Source of the DNA: Lentinula raphanica
Lineage: Eukaryota; Basidiomycota; Agaricomycetes; Agaricales; Omphalotaceae
Reading direction: 5' to 3'
Assembly (NCBI GenBank): GCA_027919835.1
Contig: JANVFP010000004.1
Coordinates: 1,364,001 to 1,428,000, forward strand
Length of the DNA: 64,000 bases
Made by a program: the position numbers and the translations under genes. This document shows, one piece after another, positions 45,433 to 57,100 of the stretch (positions are counted from its first letter, which is position 1; each line of letters starts with the position of its first letter). The notes beneath the pieces are model-generated. The model searched no databases, had not been told where the DNA came from, and worked only from the letters and a program-made list of their open reading frames with translations.

Positions 45433-46650
45433 GTCTGTCGTTGAGTTCTGACCACCGTTTGACGCAAGGGGAAAGGCGAGGAGAGAGAGCAGTATAGATA
45501 TGACGGTACTTATATGTAGAGAGAAACCAAACAGTGATTTTTTACATAAATTTAAAATGAAAATTCCGCAACCTCTATGTAAGCGCCCGCGCAAAATTCC
45601 TTTCACAAAGTGCTTTCTTCGGAGCTTTCACAGCAGCGAAAACGGAGCAAAATAGAGGTAGAGGTAGAGTAGAGGTGGAGCTCCAAGTAGAGAAGTTGCG
45701 AGGAGCGGTGTTGGCCTATGTAGTCTAGGAGTAACACCTCTACAATCCATTGAAGTCATCTGGCGACCAGTCGGAAAGTTGCTGCCACTGTGCCAGAAAA
45801 ATTTTCAGCAAGCTTGTGTAAGCACAGAAAACAAGAGACTTGTACAGTATCTAGTATGCCATTCTTGGCAGGCAATTCCAGTAAGAGACATTCATGCGAA
45901 CAACTTGCCTGGCTGCCTTATCGCCTTCAGAACTTGCCAAGTGGGTGTGATGGATATCAACATTCATCAGGCTGTGTAAGTCCTCGTACTCTCTCTTCTC
46001 TATTGTATTCTTTCTAAAGGCAGTGTTTGGGGAATTTGCCAGAACTTTCTAATACTAAGTCATGTATTATAAGTACGAGAAAAGTAGATGTAAGGAGTAC
46101 CTTTCTACGACTCAACAATATCAGTGTAACTTTCGAGCTTTACCTTCGTGTGAACGTAAGCTTAAGATTGAGTTTCGACGCTTGTGCTCGTACTCGATCA
46201 TCCTCTTCTCGACGTCTGAAGCGTGTGCTCGACGACGAGCTTGATATTCGAGTCTCATAGGTAATCGATTGATCGTTCAAACGAGAGTTCTATTCTAAAT
46301 CTAACTCAGGACTATTACAGTGGGCCATTGGTTGCCGGATAGTTCATGGTCAATTCGAACAATTCGGCGGTGAATTTCTTTCATTTTGCTTGGTTGGTGC
46401 ATGCAAATCGAGGAGTTACAGATACAAAACTAGATGTAGGGGACTTGGAATGCATGCTATGTTGCATATTTAACCTCAGTTCATTGGTTTCCGGGAGTCC
46501 TAGATGTCTCTTAACGTCGAGTGAAGCGGAACTCAGTGAATCAAGGAACTTGGATGAAAATTTCATTCCTTGTCCATGGCAAGTGTATCTGCAAGAACAT
46601 GAGCAGCGCAGCTAGAGTTATTCTACACCAGAGATTAGCTTTTCTTCCCC
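45433..46650. other. No gene recognised
   Basis: Short AGAGGT-type repeats occur near 45653-45680. A stretch at about 46520-46650 resembles 62825-62960 (shared words such as GAACTCAGTGAATCAAGGAA versus GAGCTCAGCGATTCGAGGAA, and AGAGATTAGC). This is probably a small dispersed repeat. Confidence 0.4.
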
Positions 46651-47137
46651 TTGGCTAAGACCCTTTGTCCATCCGCCCTTTGTTTTGTCGATTGTCTTGG
46701 AGTCATTGAGCCTATCGCCTCGGTAAAAGTCCCAATAGAACACCAACTATGCTCTCAACCATCGCAATAGATTGGAGGTGTAGCATCCAATATAACGATA
46801 TGTATGGCGTAGTATTGATGGATGATGAGAGCGAACTATAGGTATTATAGCGAATTGAATAACATAAATGGTGAGATAGAAGAGGGCTCGAGCACGGAAA
46901 ATAAGCAAGGATTGGCTCAACACCGTCGTAGAAGCCTTTGGAGCTGTCGAACGAACGTAGAATGAGTTCAATCAAAGCGTACAATGAAAAAGATAACGCA
47001 CCTTGGAATTGAGTACCGAGATAATCAACCTCCTCACAACCTCTAAGTTGTCCTCTTCCCGCGATGCGCGTCAGTTGCCAATTGACGGCGCATTTGAGGC
47101 TCTTCTTTGTTGAAGCCTTTTACGAGTATGAATGGTT

Positions 47138-48300
47138 TCAGTTGCCGGGGTACGATAGTTTCTCGCTCCTCCTCGCTCCAATTTTGCAAAATTCTCCAGG
47201 CCTGACACAGAGAATCACTGCAAGGACAGTCGTGATGAGGTTCGTGTGTTCGCTGAAGGCATTGTGAAGCACATCAATGTCGTTGACTAGGATATAGTTG
47301 TTAGAAAATTGCTGAAGAAGATTGGTCCGGCACGATTTGGTCCATGAACTATCCGGCAACCGTAATGGCATATACGAGCTCAGTGGACAGTGACAAAAGT
47401 CGATAGAAACCCGATGGATTTTATTCGTATGAAGAACGACAAAGTCAGAGGGGCCAGAGATAGGATTTGGGCAGATTGAACCGTCGGGGTGCCCCAGTTG
47501 AATCCTGAGACCTAGTTCTTGTAAAGACGTATTTTCAAAAAACAGCCCGTTCCAACGCTAGAGGAGAGCGCAACAGTCAGCCCTGGTCTAAAAAAAGTCA
47601 AATACATACAAACTCACCTTGATCGAATCCAAAGGTCTATCATGATGACTCCTTACACAGCAGGTAGCACAGGTAAGTTGCCGCAAAAAGCAATCGACGC
47701 AGGAAACTCCGGGAGTTTTTGGTCTTCGCCTAATGGACAGCTTGAACAGCACTCCAAATGCGGGTCAGATCGAGCCTCAACGGTCAGGAGTATCTTCAGA
47801 GCATCGTCGCGGCAGTTTTTTGTCCAGTTGAGCAATGGAAAGTCCTAGAGAGTGAGACTCGTTGAGCACAAGTACGGTTCATCAGTGAGGGAATCGTACG
47901 ATTTTCGGTAGCGTCTCGTTGATTCTACAGGGGAAGGTGGAACTTCGGTGATCAATTCGTCCGCAGGTATAGGGTCAAGAGATTCATGGGAGTTTGAAGT
48001 GAGAGAGTCCTCGATCTGGGTAGCCGATGAATGTTCGAAAGTCTTCCTCAGAGCAACAGGAACTTCATGCCGGATGATTCGACGTTTATCGGAGGTGAGG
48101 GATTCGGAAACGATAGTAGAACGCGCGGAAGAGGAAGATGAGGCGTTGAGTCCAAAATCTGCAACTTGGAGTCCTTCCAACGGATCCAAACTTTCGATTT
48201 TGCGTTTTTGCGAGCTATGCCGGTCACTGTCAGGACTCAGAGCGAAGACCAGATGAAGAAGAGTGCAGTGCACGTGGTTGCGTTCAACAATGATATACAC
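47138..48300 (-). pseudogene. KDZ-transposase N-terminal fragment with CxC cysteine cluster
   Basis: The minus strand reads NWTKNCRDDALKILLTVEAR, then SDPHLECCSSC (~47760-47830). CATCCVRSHHDRPLDSIK follows (~47640-47680). After a GTGAGT...TAG intron come RWNGLFFENTSLQELGLRIQ and PSDFVVLHTNKIHRVSIDFC (~47410-47560). This is the CxC2-type cysteine cluster that precedes KDZ (Kyakuja-Dileera-Zisupton) transposases in basidiomycetes. A lysine/serine-rich N-terminal region (PVALRKTFEHSSATQIEDSL) lies upstream to 48300. The transposase catalytic core is absent and frame changes occur, so it is a remnant. Confidence 0.7.
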
Positions 48301-48391
48301 GTGATGTCAGCGATACTACAACGAAGTTCAAGTGGTACTACTAGTACAAGTCATTTCTTTCAAAAAAGTCCGATGATTCTGACATCCGCTC

Positions 48392-49541
48392 TCACTCATG
48401 TTCGAGGTGATTGAGCCACATTTCTGCCTCCATGATGCTGTTGACTTCCTTAATAAGTATCATTTCTCCTCGGTTTCGGGCGTCCTTGAGCACACCATCT
48501 GCTTCTTCACTGAAACACAGTGATTTGAGTGAATCAATGAGACTCAGAGTACAGAGAAGGATTTACTCACGCTTGTACAACACAATTCATATAATTTGTG
48601 TGTATAGCCCAGAGACGTCGGGGAAGGGGAAGCGGACCAGAAGATAACAGCGGAGATCCCAGAGAACTGGGACTGGAAATAGTCGAAGAAGCGGCTTCCT
48701 GTTTAGATGGAGACGCGGGGGTGGTGTGTTTAGACGGAGACCCCGGAGCGGTGTGCTTAGATGGAGACCCGGGAGCCTCATGTTTAGCAGAAGCATATTC
48801 AGAGGGAGAAGCATCGTTCACAGGCAATTTAGATTTCAAAAGAGATTTAGACATATCAACCTTGTTTATTGGTGTAGCAACTGTAGGAGATGACCTCAGG
48901 ATCGAAGTAGATGCTTTCGAAGGAGATTTCAAGACTGAATCCTTTAGAGGGGCCTCTGCAAAAGGAGAGGAAGCTCTCAGGACAGATTCTTTGCTAGGAG
49001 AGGTGACAGTAACAACGTTATGGTTAGACGGCGCCGGTACCACGGAAGGACGCAGCGACGAAGCACGCGGCGAAGGCTGGTAGGTAGATCCGTCAACGAA
49101 ATCCTCAGCGTGACAATGGTGCCCAAGGCAGTACTGTTTCCACCCTTCCATAGCTTCCTCATATTTGTTGTATTTTTTGTGCAGGTTATTGGGGAATCCA
49201 GTAACGCGGCCGCCAGCACTCGCCCTGCACAACAGTGAGACTTTAGAACAACGGGCAAACGGCAGTACCTACCAGTCTCGATAACATCCGGGTAAGTCAC
49301 CAACATATACGTTGTAAAAGCCGGTGGATTTCTTCGTGGTTCCAGGACCGTCATATATAGACGGGACACATGTTGGCTTTCGTGCATCCATCTCTAGGAT
49401 GTATGGATCCCAATCGGACAGTCCCGACCAGACACTGCTTTCAGAGAGACCGGAACCTTCGGGTGAAGGTGAAGCTTGCCTGGTAGCGGGTTGGGAGTCC
49501 TTCGAATCGTCCTCAGGGAGATAGAGGCCCACTGTGCTCAT
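48392..49541 (-). CDS. Protein with RNase H1-type N-terminal (viroplasmin) domain
   Basis: Three exons, 49541-49273, 49224-48571 and 48509-48392, join through good introns (GTAGGT...CAG and GTGAGT...CAG) to about 346 residues. The start is the ATG of MSTVGLYLPEDD. Residues ~77-110 read GFYNVYVGDLPGCYRDW then GRVTGFPNNLHKKYNKYEEA. This is the small RNA/DNA-hybrid-binding fold found at the N-terminus of RNase H1 and in viroplasmin-like proteins. A low-complexity Ser/Pro/Lys region follows with repeated SPSKHTAPG. The C-terminus is short and helical (GEMILIKEVNSIMEAEMWL). There is no RNase H catalytic domain. Agaricomycetes carry many such proteins of unknown role. The gene looks intact. Confidence 0.7.
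48702..48782. repeat. Three 27-bp tandem repeats
   Basis: Units start TTTAGATGGAGACGCGGG and differ at a few bases. They encode the repeated nonapeptide SPSKHTAPG on the minus strand. Confidence 0.85.
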
Positions 49542-49937
49542 TGTGGCTGGAGAGAGAAAAAAAAGAGACTGTGGGCGTTCAAACTTCAGGACAAGAACAT
49601 CCACGTGTCGAAAAACCCACCATCAAGCACTGATATTAATAAGTCCGGTTAAATTGGGCGTCTATGGGCGTCTATCGATAACGCTACTCGAATCTTTCAC
49701 TCCCTCCTGTCCCCTGCGACGCGTTCAAGCCAAAGAAAAGGATTCATGATGATATTCGTCAAGGGAATGACTCTTCTTGCTATTGATGCTTTTGAGCCTC
49801 CCCTTCTTCCTGTAGACAAGCTACAAAATTGGCGTCACAGTGCCTGTCAGTCGTGTTGAGATAGATATCATCAACAACGGATTGGTATACTGAATCTTCA
49901 TTCGTCTTCATTCGTCTCATTCATCTTCATGTCTCTA

Positions 49938-50206
49938 GGAACATCTTCCCAAGGATACCGAGTCCAGCATAGAAACATCGCTTCCGACTCTAAGAATGAC
50001 GCCGTTTCCAAGTTCAATGCTCAGGTCACTGTTCTCAACCACCCCGCTGGTCAAATCAGTATCCTTGACTGCCACACTCCCCATATCAAATTCAAACTCT
50101 CCGATTGACCGACAAACTCCTACTTATATCACTCAAGAACAACCCCAAGTTCGTCAAACCGGGTCAGGCATGCATCGTCAAGCTCATTCCTTCCAAGCTC
50201 ACGGTC
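49938..50206 (+). pseudogene. EF-1alpha domain III fragment
   Basis: The plus strand reads [26 protein letters not shown] and [14 protein letters not shown] before a TGA. The next frame reads LKNNPKFVKPGQACIVKLIP. These are the consecutive motifs of the C-terminal domain of translation elongation factor 1-alpha. The frame breaks after KLSD and the SGKS-type linker is shortened. No GTPase domain precedes it. It is a truncated, frameshifted copy. Confidence 0.8.
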
Positions 50207-50352
50207 AGTGTTGATCCCACCTGGCGGTGTTCATTTCTTCTCAATATCAGAAGGGAATCAGAAGGGACTTGGAGAGACTCGAGAGGACTGGGATTCGAGA
50301 AACAAACTGCGATTGGAGGAAGCTACTTCTAAAGTTTTGTACATATATCGTC

Positions 50353-51904
50353 CTAGAGAGAAAACATCTTCAGACCGTTGCCCCAACGAGCTTTCCTGTC
50401 CCATTCTCTCTCTCGTATGTCCGCAGGACTCCTGGTAGCTAGAAACTCTTTATCAGACATATATCCGTTGTACACCCATTGAAATAAACCAGAAGACGAA
50501 TATTGTAGGACAGAATAACGATCCTCCCCCTCTTGAATAGGGAGGTTGGAATGTGTAAGCAATGCAGAGGGAATAAGGATGGTCGAACCGGGCGGGAACC
50601 GTACAATGAGACCCAAGTCCCAGAGAATGAGGTGGCCTCCCTTATCGGGATCGAATCGTCCAAGAGCGGTTATAGCGCACCAGCCGAAAGCCAAGTTGTA
50701 ACTGTCAGTATGCGGCCAAGAAACAGAGTAAGGTCCCAAGTTGAAGCTGACGCCTGCGAAAGCGCTCTTCATCCAGCGTTTGAGTTTTGGGTCGGAGGAG
50801 AAGATAGAGTTCAGAGCGTCCTGGTAAAGATTGAAGATCTTGCTGGCAAAACATTCAAATACACCTAAGAGAGTGTGAGAGAGGCGCTCAGAATTCTAAG
50901 GAAAAGTTGCGGTACAATTTGTGAACCCGATTAGCCGTTGAAAGCCCTGGGAAGCGGCGATGCTTGTGAGAATCTTTCGGTTGGAAACGGTGGGTCTCTG
51001 TTTTATGTAATACTTCAATATAGCGATGAATGGGAGAGGGCCAGTAACTACTTACCAGACTCCCCCCTCCAAAAGATGTACCCATAGATACTGAGGGGCA
51101 GGGCGCACGCTTGTTCTTGGTTTGTTTCTCTGAAAAGGTCATTTCTTTCCTGGCGGAGCGCACTTGCTCTTCAAGATCCTTCATAAGGCTGTCCCATTTT
51201 GGGTCTCGAGGCTGTCCCGCTAAGAGAGATATCACGCGCCCGGACTTGTCGAGCACAGAAAAGCTCTCCCTGGTCTTAGATCAGTAAAGTTGAGGAGACA
51301 GAACGGAACGCGTACCTTCCGTTCCAGTTAACAACCTGCAGCTCAAAGTCATCTAAAAGCTCCTGAAGCGACGGGTAGATCTTCTCGAACTCCTGTCTGA
51401 GGCCAGACCAACCTCCGGAGTTCGCCGGAAGTTCCTCTGTATGGAACGACGGCAAACAGACAGAGTCTGAGACTCAGACGCGCGTCGAAGAGCTATCTCC
51501 TTGAGCCCCGTGAGGAGTCGTGCTTGAGCTTCCTCCCTAGCAAGTCTTCTCTTCTTCCTTTTCTTCAGAGTCTTTCTGTGTCTCCGGGCCCGCATGCCAG
51601 TGCCTTTGGCAAGGGAATCATCCTCTTCCTCGTCAGAAAAGTCCTCAGGAGCAACAAAGGGTTGAAGAGGGAGAGGAAGCGGGAGCGCAGGATCGCTTGC
51701 TTCCGAGAGGCTGACAGAAGAATCTTCGCTCTCTGCGTCAGAAAGTTCTGAGAGGCTTCTCTCCAAATCGATATCGTATTCCTGGTCTTGAGAGCCATCC
51801 AGATCTTCATATTTATCGAGTGCAGTTGCGAGGTCGAACTGGGGAGGAGTGATAGGGGTGTCCAGATTGGAGATTGTAAGCGCGGAATTCTTTGCCAGAG
51901 CGTA
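50353..51904 (-). CDS. TET/JBP-like 2-oxoglutarate/Fe(II) dioxygenase
   Basis: An acidic then basic N-terminal region (LSDAESEDSSVSLSEASD, RHRKTLKKRKKRRLAREEA) precedes GGWSGLRQEFEKIYPSLQEL, then VLDKSGRVISLLAGQPRDP and VSMGTSFGGGSL. The C-terminal catalytic block reads FNLGPYSVSWPHTDSYNLAF, CAITALGRFDPDKGGHLILW, PGSTILIPSALLTHSN and GEDRYSVLQY. The Fe(II) ligands H-x-D (HTD) and a distal H (THSN) are present, and so is a downstream R suited to 2-oxoglutarate. This is the fungal TET/JBP family, whose relatives oxidise 5-methylcytosine. Exons join by introns near 51270-51315, 51010-51056 and 50870-50930. The frame around 51440-51470 needs a one-base shift unless an intron is hidden there, and the first exon is not resolved. 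The start may lie in the duplicated segment just upstream. Confidence 0.7.
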
Positions 51905-51991
51905 CTAGAGAGCTAGTCAGTCGATACTCTCTTTCAAAGAACGGAGGAATGAGGGAGAATCGAGCTGAGAAGAGAGAATAGGGGAACAAGG

Positions 51992-52132
51992 CGTCCTGAC
52001 AAACTTCACCAGGCTCCAAAGTCGGGCCCTCGGAGACTATCGGGAAGAGAGTACCCCCACTCCGCGAATTAGAGACCACTCGTCCTGAGTAGCTTCGCCA
52101 GGCTCCAAAGTCGGGCCCTCGGAGACTACCCG
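51992..52132. repeat. Tandem duplication of a ~51-bp segment
   Basis: CAGGCTCCAAAGTCGGGCCC with its flanks occurs twice (51992-52043 and 52081-52132), ~89 bp apart. It lies just upstream of the first traced exon of the dioxygenase-like gene and may duplicate its start region. Confidence 0.75.
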
Positions 52133-52489
52133 GCAGCAGAGTCTCTGGCTACATTGTACAGATACCTACTTGAAAATTGAACGAAAAAATGACTCACATC
52201 CCCGACTCATAGCAGGCTTGTCTATGAAGACCGAAAGAGCAGCAAGATTGAAAAACTGGCACCGTGGTTGTTCTTGAGAGAAACAGAAATTCAAAGAGGG
52301 GAACGGTTAACAAGCGCTGCAGCTCAGTCAACAAAAGTGACAAAGCGTGTTGTCACATTTACAAAAGTTCCGCCTCCCAAACCATTCTAATCATTTCTGG
52401 GAGTACTTCACTGATATGCCATAGATGCCGAGAAACCAGCCGAATGATGGCCTGGGCGCTTAAATGACCATACCCGCCACCTGGATAGA

Positions 52490-52580
52490 TTGCCGGGGCC
52501 CGACCGTGTTGTCACAGATCTTTTCAAAAGCCCCCCGATAACTCATCGGGACTTTTTACAAAAGCTTTACAGTATACTGG
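52490..52580. mobile_element. Terminal fragment of the foldback family
   Basis: The sequence TTTTTACAAAAGCTTTACAG near 52553-52572 matches the right terminus of the foldback arms, and the preceding 60 bp match their subterminal block. Only about 90 bp is present and no partner arm is nearby. Confidence 0.7.
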
Positions 52581-53112
52581 GGCCTAAGTTTTGACTCGAA
52601 ATGAGAGTGAGAGTCGGAAGTATCTCGGACTGATCAATTTCATCTGAGAAGTACCACATCATTGGCACAATCTGATGTTCATTTATTCCGACTTCATTAT
52701 CCTGCTCAGAATGTCATATTTCATAGTGCTTTACAAACCCTCTGACGAGACTACTACGGGTGGGGCTGAACATACCAAGAATCGATGGAAGGGGGTTATG
52801 AACCGGTTGCAAATTGCCAGGAAGACTTGAGGGAAGAGGGCAAATAAACCTGAGTTGCTTCGACGACAGAGCTCTATGGAAAGTACAAGTATATGCGTAC
52901 AAGAAGAACAGGAGTAGACAATCAGTCGAGTTTCGAGCAGTTAATAAGAAACTAGTAAATATTCTGAGTAGCATCGAGCGTAGTGAGATCACAGTGGGTA
53001 AAACTCAGGCTAAAGAAACAGGACAATGAAGCCAAGACAGAGTAAGTAGCTAGTAGAGCGAAAGAGACGTATCGAGACGTATTGTTACAAGTACTAGTAG
53101 TATGTGTCTATG
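52581..53112. other. No gene recognised
   Basis: Nothing assignable is seen between the foldback fragment and the end of the split F-box gene. Confidence 0.4.
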
Positions 53113-53665
53113 CTACTCTTGATGCCGGCGCCAGATCACATATCCATTGAGCCAGAATTGCTCCAGCGATATCCCATCTTGATTCTCTTCGATCTTTGAC
53201 CGAAGCAAATCCGGATTGGCCGTCCTCACATCTAGCTCATTGTATTTCAAAATGGAGATATTGGACTTGAAGGTCAGGTTGTTTATCTGCGAAAGAGGTG
53301 TCAGAATTTCTCAGTCTCCCTTGAAAGTGGACTCACTATTTCTTGGCCATCAACCCAATCGGCCTCAATCTCCTCCAGCCCTACAATCTCTTCGACCAGA
53401 CGTGTCAACCGATTGCTTTCGTTGAATTCGTTCTCTCCCATTTGAACTCGCAGCTTTCGGAGAGCTCCCACCTGTTGTAAGTTCAAGGGTATTATGTTGT
53501 CATCGACCTGTTTGAAGGGAGTAGGGATTGACAGCTCCTCTAATTGGCAACTCGGATTGTTGAAGCAAACCAGTAACTCCCAGGGTGCTTGGACCTTCGT
53601 GATCTTGGCCGTAACCTTTGCGGCCCCTATGTGAGACTCCTTGAGTCGAGGTGCTGTCAGGACCA
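53113..53665 (-). pseudogene. Split F-box gene, C-terminal part
   Basis: The frame continues from the retrotransposon junction with LTAPRLKESHIGAAKVTAKI and LREL-like repeats (SCQLEELSIPTPF, VGALRKLRVQMGENEF). After a GTGAGT...CAG intron near 53287-53335 it ends NLTFKSNISILKYNELDVRT ... WLNGYVIWRRHQE and a stop at 53113. The other half lies at 61376-62165. Removing the element and one GACCA joins the halves in frame across ELEELV/LTAP. The last ~48 codons are nearly identical to the partial gene at 63861-64000. Confidence 0.8.
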
Positions 53666-54199
53666 TATCACAACTTAGAACTCACCTAGTTGTAGTTGCA
53701 AAGGTTGGGGATAGTGACAGAGTATGAGCACAAGTTGATCACAAGAGGATAAAAGATGTTCTTGAATCTGGGGGATCCCAGAGATACATGAGAGTATTTA
53801 TACTACTCTAGAGTGGAGCTACTATCTAATGATATCATAGTCCATGTCATAGTTGGAGCTACATGAAGTCATTTATGAAGTCACTATGATTCATGGTGAA
53901 GTCATGCATGAAGTCATCTATGAAGTCATCCTGTGGAGACTGTGGATGATTCATGGTGAAGTCATCTATGAAGTCATCTATGAAGTCATCCTGTGGATGC
54001 TTCACTTATTACATCATAAGACAACCTGTTGTAATGTAGATATGGTGCAGAGCAAGCATGTCCCATCACTGGTTGTACAAATGAAAATATGTATGGCACA
54101 GAGATGATCAAATGATAAACTACTACTGATAATATGATAAGATAGAGATAGGAGATAAGATAAGTGATTAAGGTAGAGAATAGAGAGAAATCTGTGACA
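53666..54199 (-). repeat. 3' LTR of the complete element
   Basis: On the minus strand it begins TGTCACAGATTT and ends GTTGTGATA, so the inverted termini are TGTCACA/TATCACA with one mismatch. Read against 60842-61375 I see no difference. About 135 bp near 53862-53996 is made of ATGAAGTCAT-based tandem repeats. Confidence 0.95.
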
Positions 54200-57100
54200 T
54201 TACCCCCTCTTCTGATTCGAGCTCCGTTGAGAATATGTCCAGTTCCACACTTTCAATTGAATGATCAATCTGTTTTTTATATTCTCGAATTTTCTCTGGT
54301 GCATTTTTGAGATTTGCAGCAGGTTCCCAAGTATCATGATCTCGAGTAAAACCTTTCCATCTCACCAGATATTCCAGTCTCTTTCTCTGAACTCGGTGTT
54401 GTAAAATTTTCTCCACTACCCATTCTTCCTCTCCATCAACTATTATAGTTTCAGGAGTAGGAGCCTTTTGTCCTGGAATGGTAGATTCTGTATAGGTGGC
54501 AAGCTTGCTAGCATGAAAAACAGGATGTATCCCACGGTATTTTGGAGGTAGTTTCAGTTCAAAGGTCACATCTGATAGTTTTCTGATGATTTTAAATGGA
54601 CCTTCAAATCTTGGCTGGAGAGCTCGTTCTGTAGTTTGATAGTCTTTAAGATTCAATAGAACCTTGTCTCCAACTTTAAAAGGTATGTTTTGAACTCCTT
54701 TGTCATAATACCATTTCATTCTTTCAGCTGCAAGCTTTAGAGCTGCTTTTGCTTGCTCTTGAGCTTCAAGTCTTTGTTGCATTATGTCATTAAAATCAAT
54801 GGATCCCTGATTTTTAATGAGCATAGGACCTGCACGAGGATGTCGACCATATTCCAGGAAGAAGGGACTCTCCTTGGTACCTTCATGTGCTTGATTGCTG
54901 TATGCAAACTCTGCTGTGCTTAGAAGATCGGCCCAGTCATTGAGATTATAGTCAACATAGCACCGAAGGTATTGTTCCAAAATCTGGTTAACACGTTCTG
55001 TTTGTCCATCAGTTTGTGGATGATAGGCAGTTGACATAGTAGATTCAATTCCAAGTAGCCTGCACCATTCTTGAAAAACTTCAGCAGCAAACTGTGTTCC
55101 TCTATCAGATATTATTTGCAATGGGAGTCCATGCAGTGGATATATCCTGTCATAAAGTAACTTTGCTAAGTCTTTGGCTGTGAAATTATTTGTGATTGCA
55201 AAGAAGTGTGCACGCTTAGTCAAGCGATCTACCACAACACATATGGCATTGTGCTTTCCAGATGGTGGTAATTGAGTAATAAGGTCTATGGAAATAATTT
55301 CCCAAGGTCCATTTGGTACTCGATTAGGTTGTAAGGGTCCAAAAGGCTGTTGTGAGCGATTTTTCATCCGCTGACAAGTATCACAGCCTGAGACATAATT
55401 TTTTACAAAGACTGACATCCCTGGCCACCAATAGTTTCGAGAAACGAGTTCATAGGTTTTCCATCTACCAGGATGTCCTGCTGATGGTAAATCATGATGC
55501 ATTTGAACTATGCGTCTTCGTAGATGATCATCTGTGCTCTTTGGAATATATATTTTACCACGGTAAAGTAGTAGACCATTTTCATAGTTCCACTCTTTTA
55601 GTGATTTCTTGAATTCACGTGGTCCTGATGACAGAAGTGATTTGTAATCCTTCGTAACTTCATCAGTTAGCAAGGCTTCTTTGACCTCCCTTAGGATTTG
55701 TTCATCATTGATAGGCGATTCATGAGCAGCCTCAATAGCCTGAATGGCAAAAAATTCAGGTTTGAGTAAAATTTGATCTCGATTGTCGAGGTTTACCCCC
55801 TCCTCATGATCTGGCCTCCTGGACAGAGGGTCTTCAGCCTGCATTGTTTTCCCTGGCTTATGCCGTAGAGAATAATCAAAGCGAGTAAGATACAGAGCCC
55901 ATCTCGCTTGTCTTCGTGTTAGCTTCTGGGCAGACCGGAAATAAGTCAAATTCTGATGATCTGACCATATTTCAAATTTTTCTGGATGACCTTCCAAGTA
56001 ATGTCGATATTCTTCCAATGCTCGTATAATTGCAAGCAATTCCTTGTCATATATCTCATAGTTACGTTCATGAACACTGAGTGACTTGGAATAGAAGGCA
56101 ACTGGATGCCACAGATTGTCATCTGGGTCCAGTTGGTACAATACAGCTCCGACTGCAAAATCACTGGCATCTGTGCCTAGTCGGAAAGGATTAGTGTCAT
56201 CTGGTATTCTTAAAATGGGAGCAGTTGTGAAAGCCTTTTTCAGCGCTTCAAATGCTTCCTGTGCTATGTCATCCCAGAGCCAAGGTTGATCCTTTTTAGT
56301 GAGATTGGTGAGTGGCCTTGCAATCTTGGCAAAATCTTTAATAAATCTTCTGTAGAAATTTGCAAAGCCTAAGAATGCTTGAACATGTTTTACTTTTGTT
56401 GGTACAGGCCACTCAAGAACTCCAGCAAGCTTCTTTGGATCCATCTTCACATAACCCTTAGAAATAATCATTCCAAGGTAGTCTATACTGTCCTGCTCAA
56501 AGAAGCATTTTTCAGCTTTTGCATAAAGATCATTGTCTCGAAGTCTTTGCAGCACTTCTCGAACAATCTCCCTGTGTTCTTCTTTGTCATTGCCAAATAT
56601 AAGAATATCATCCAAGTACACCATTACTTTTCCTTTACGTATCAAGTCTCCGAGAATATCATTCATCATTGCCTGAAAGGTAGCTGGTGCATTGGAGAAT
56701 CCAAAATACATGACTGTTGCCTCAAATAAACCCCGCTTTGTAATGAATGCTGTTTTCCATTCATCCCCTTCACGAATTCGAACATTGTTGTATCCCCAGC
56801 GTAAGTCAATCTTTGTAAAGATTGAAGCCTGGCTGAGAGAGTCTATTAAGTCTGATATTCGAGGGATTGGATAGCGATTCTTAACAGTGATATCATTGAG
56901 AGCACGATAATCCATGACTGGCCGTAAGGAACCATCATGTTTCTTGACAAAGAAGAATGGAGCAGCAATAGGACTTTGAGATGGTCTAATATAGCCTTTC
57001 TTAAGTTCCTCATCAATCCATTCATCCAAAGAATTCCTTTCTTTTAAAGACAGTGGATAGATTTTTGATGGTTTGGGAAGAGTAGACCCTTCCTCAAAAT

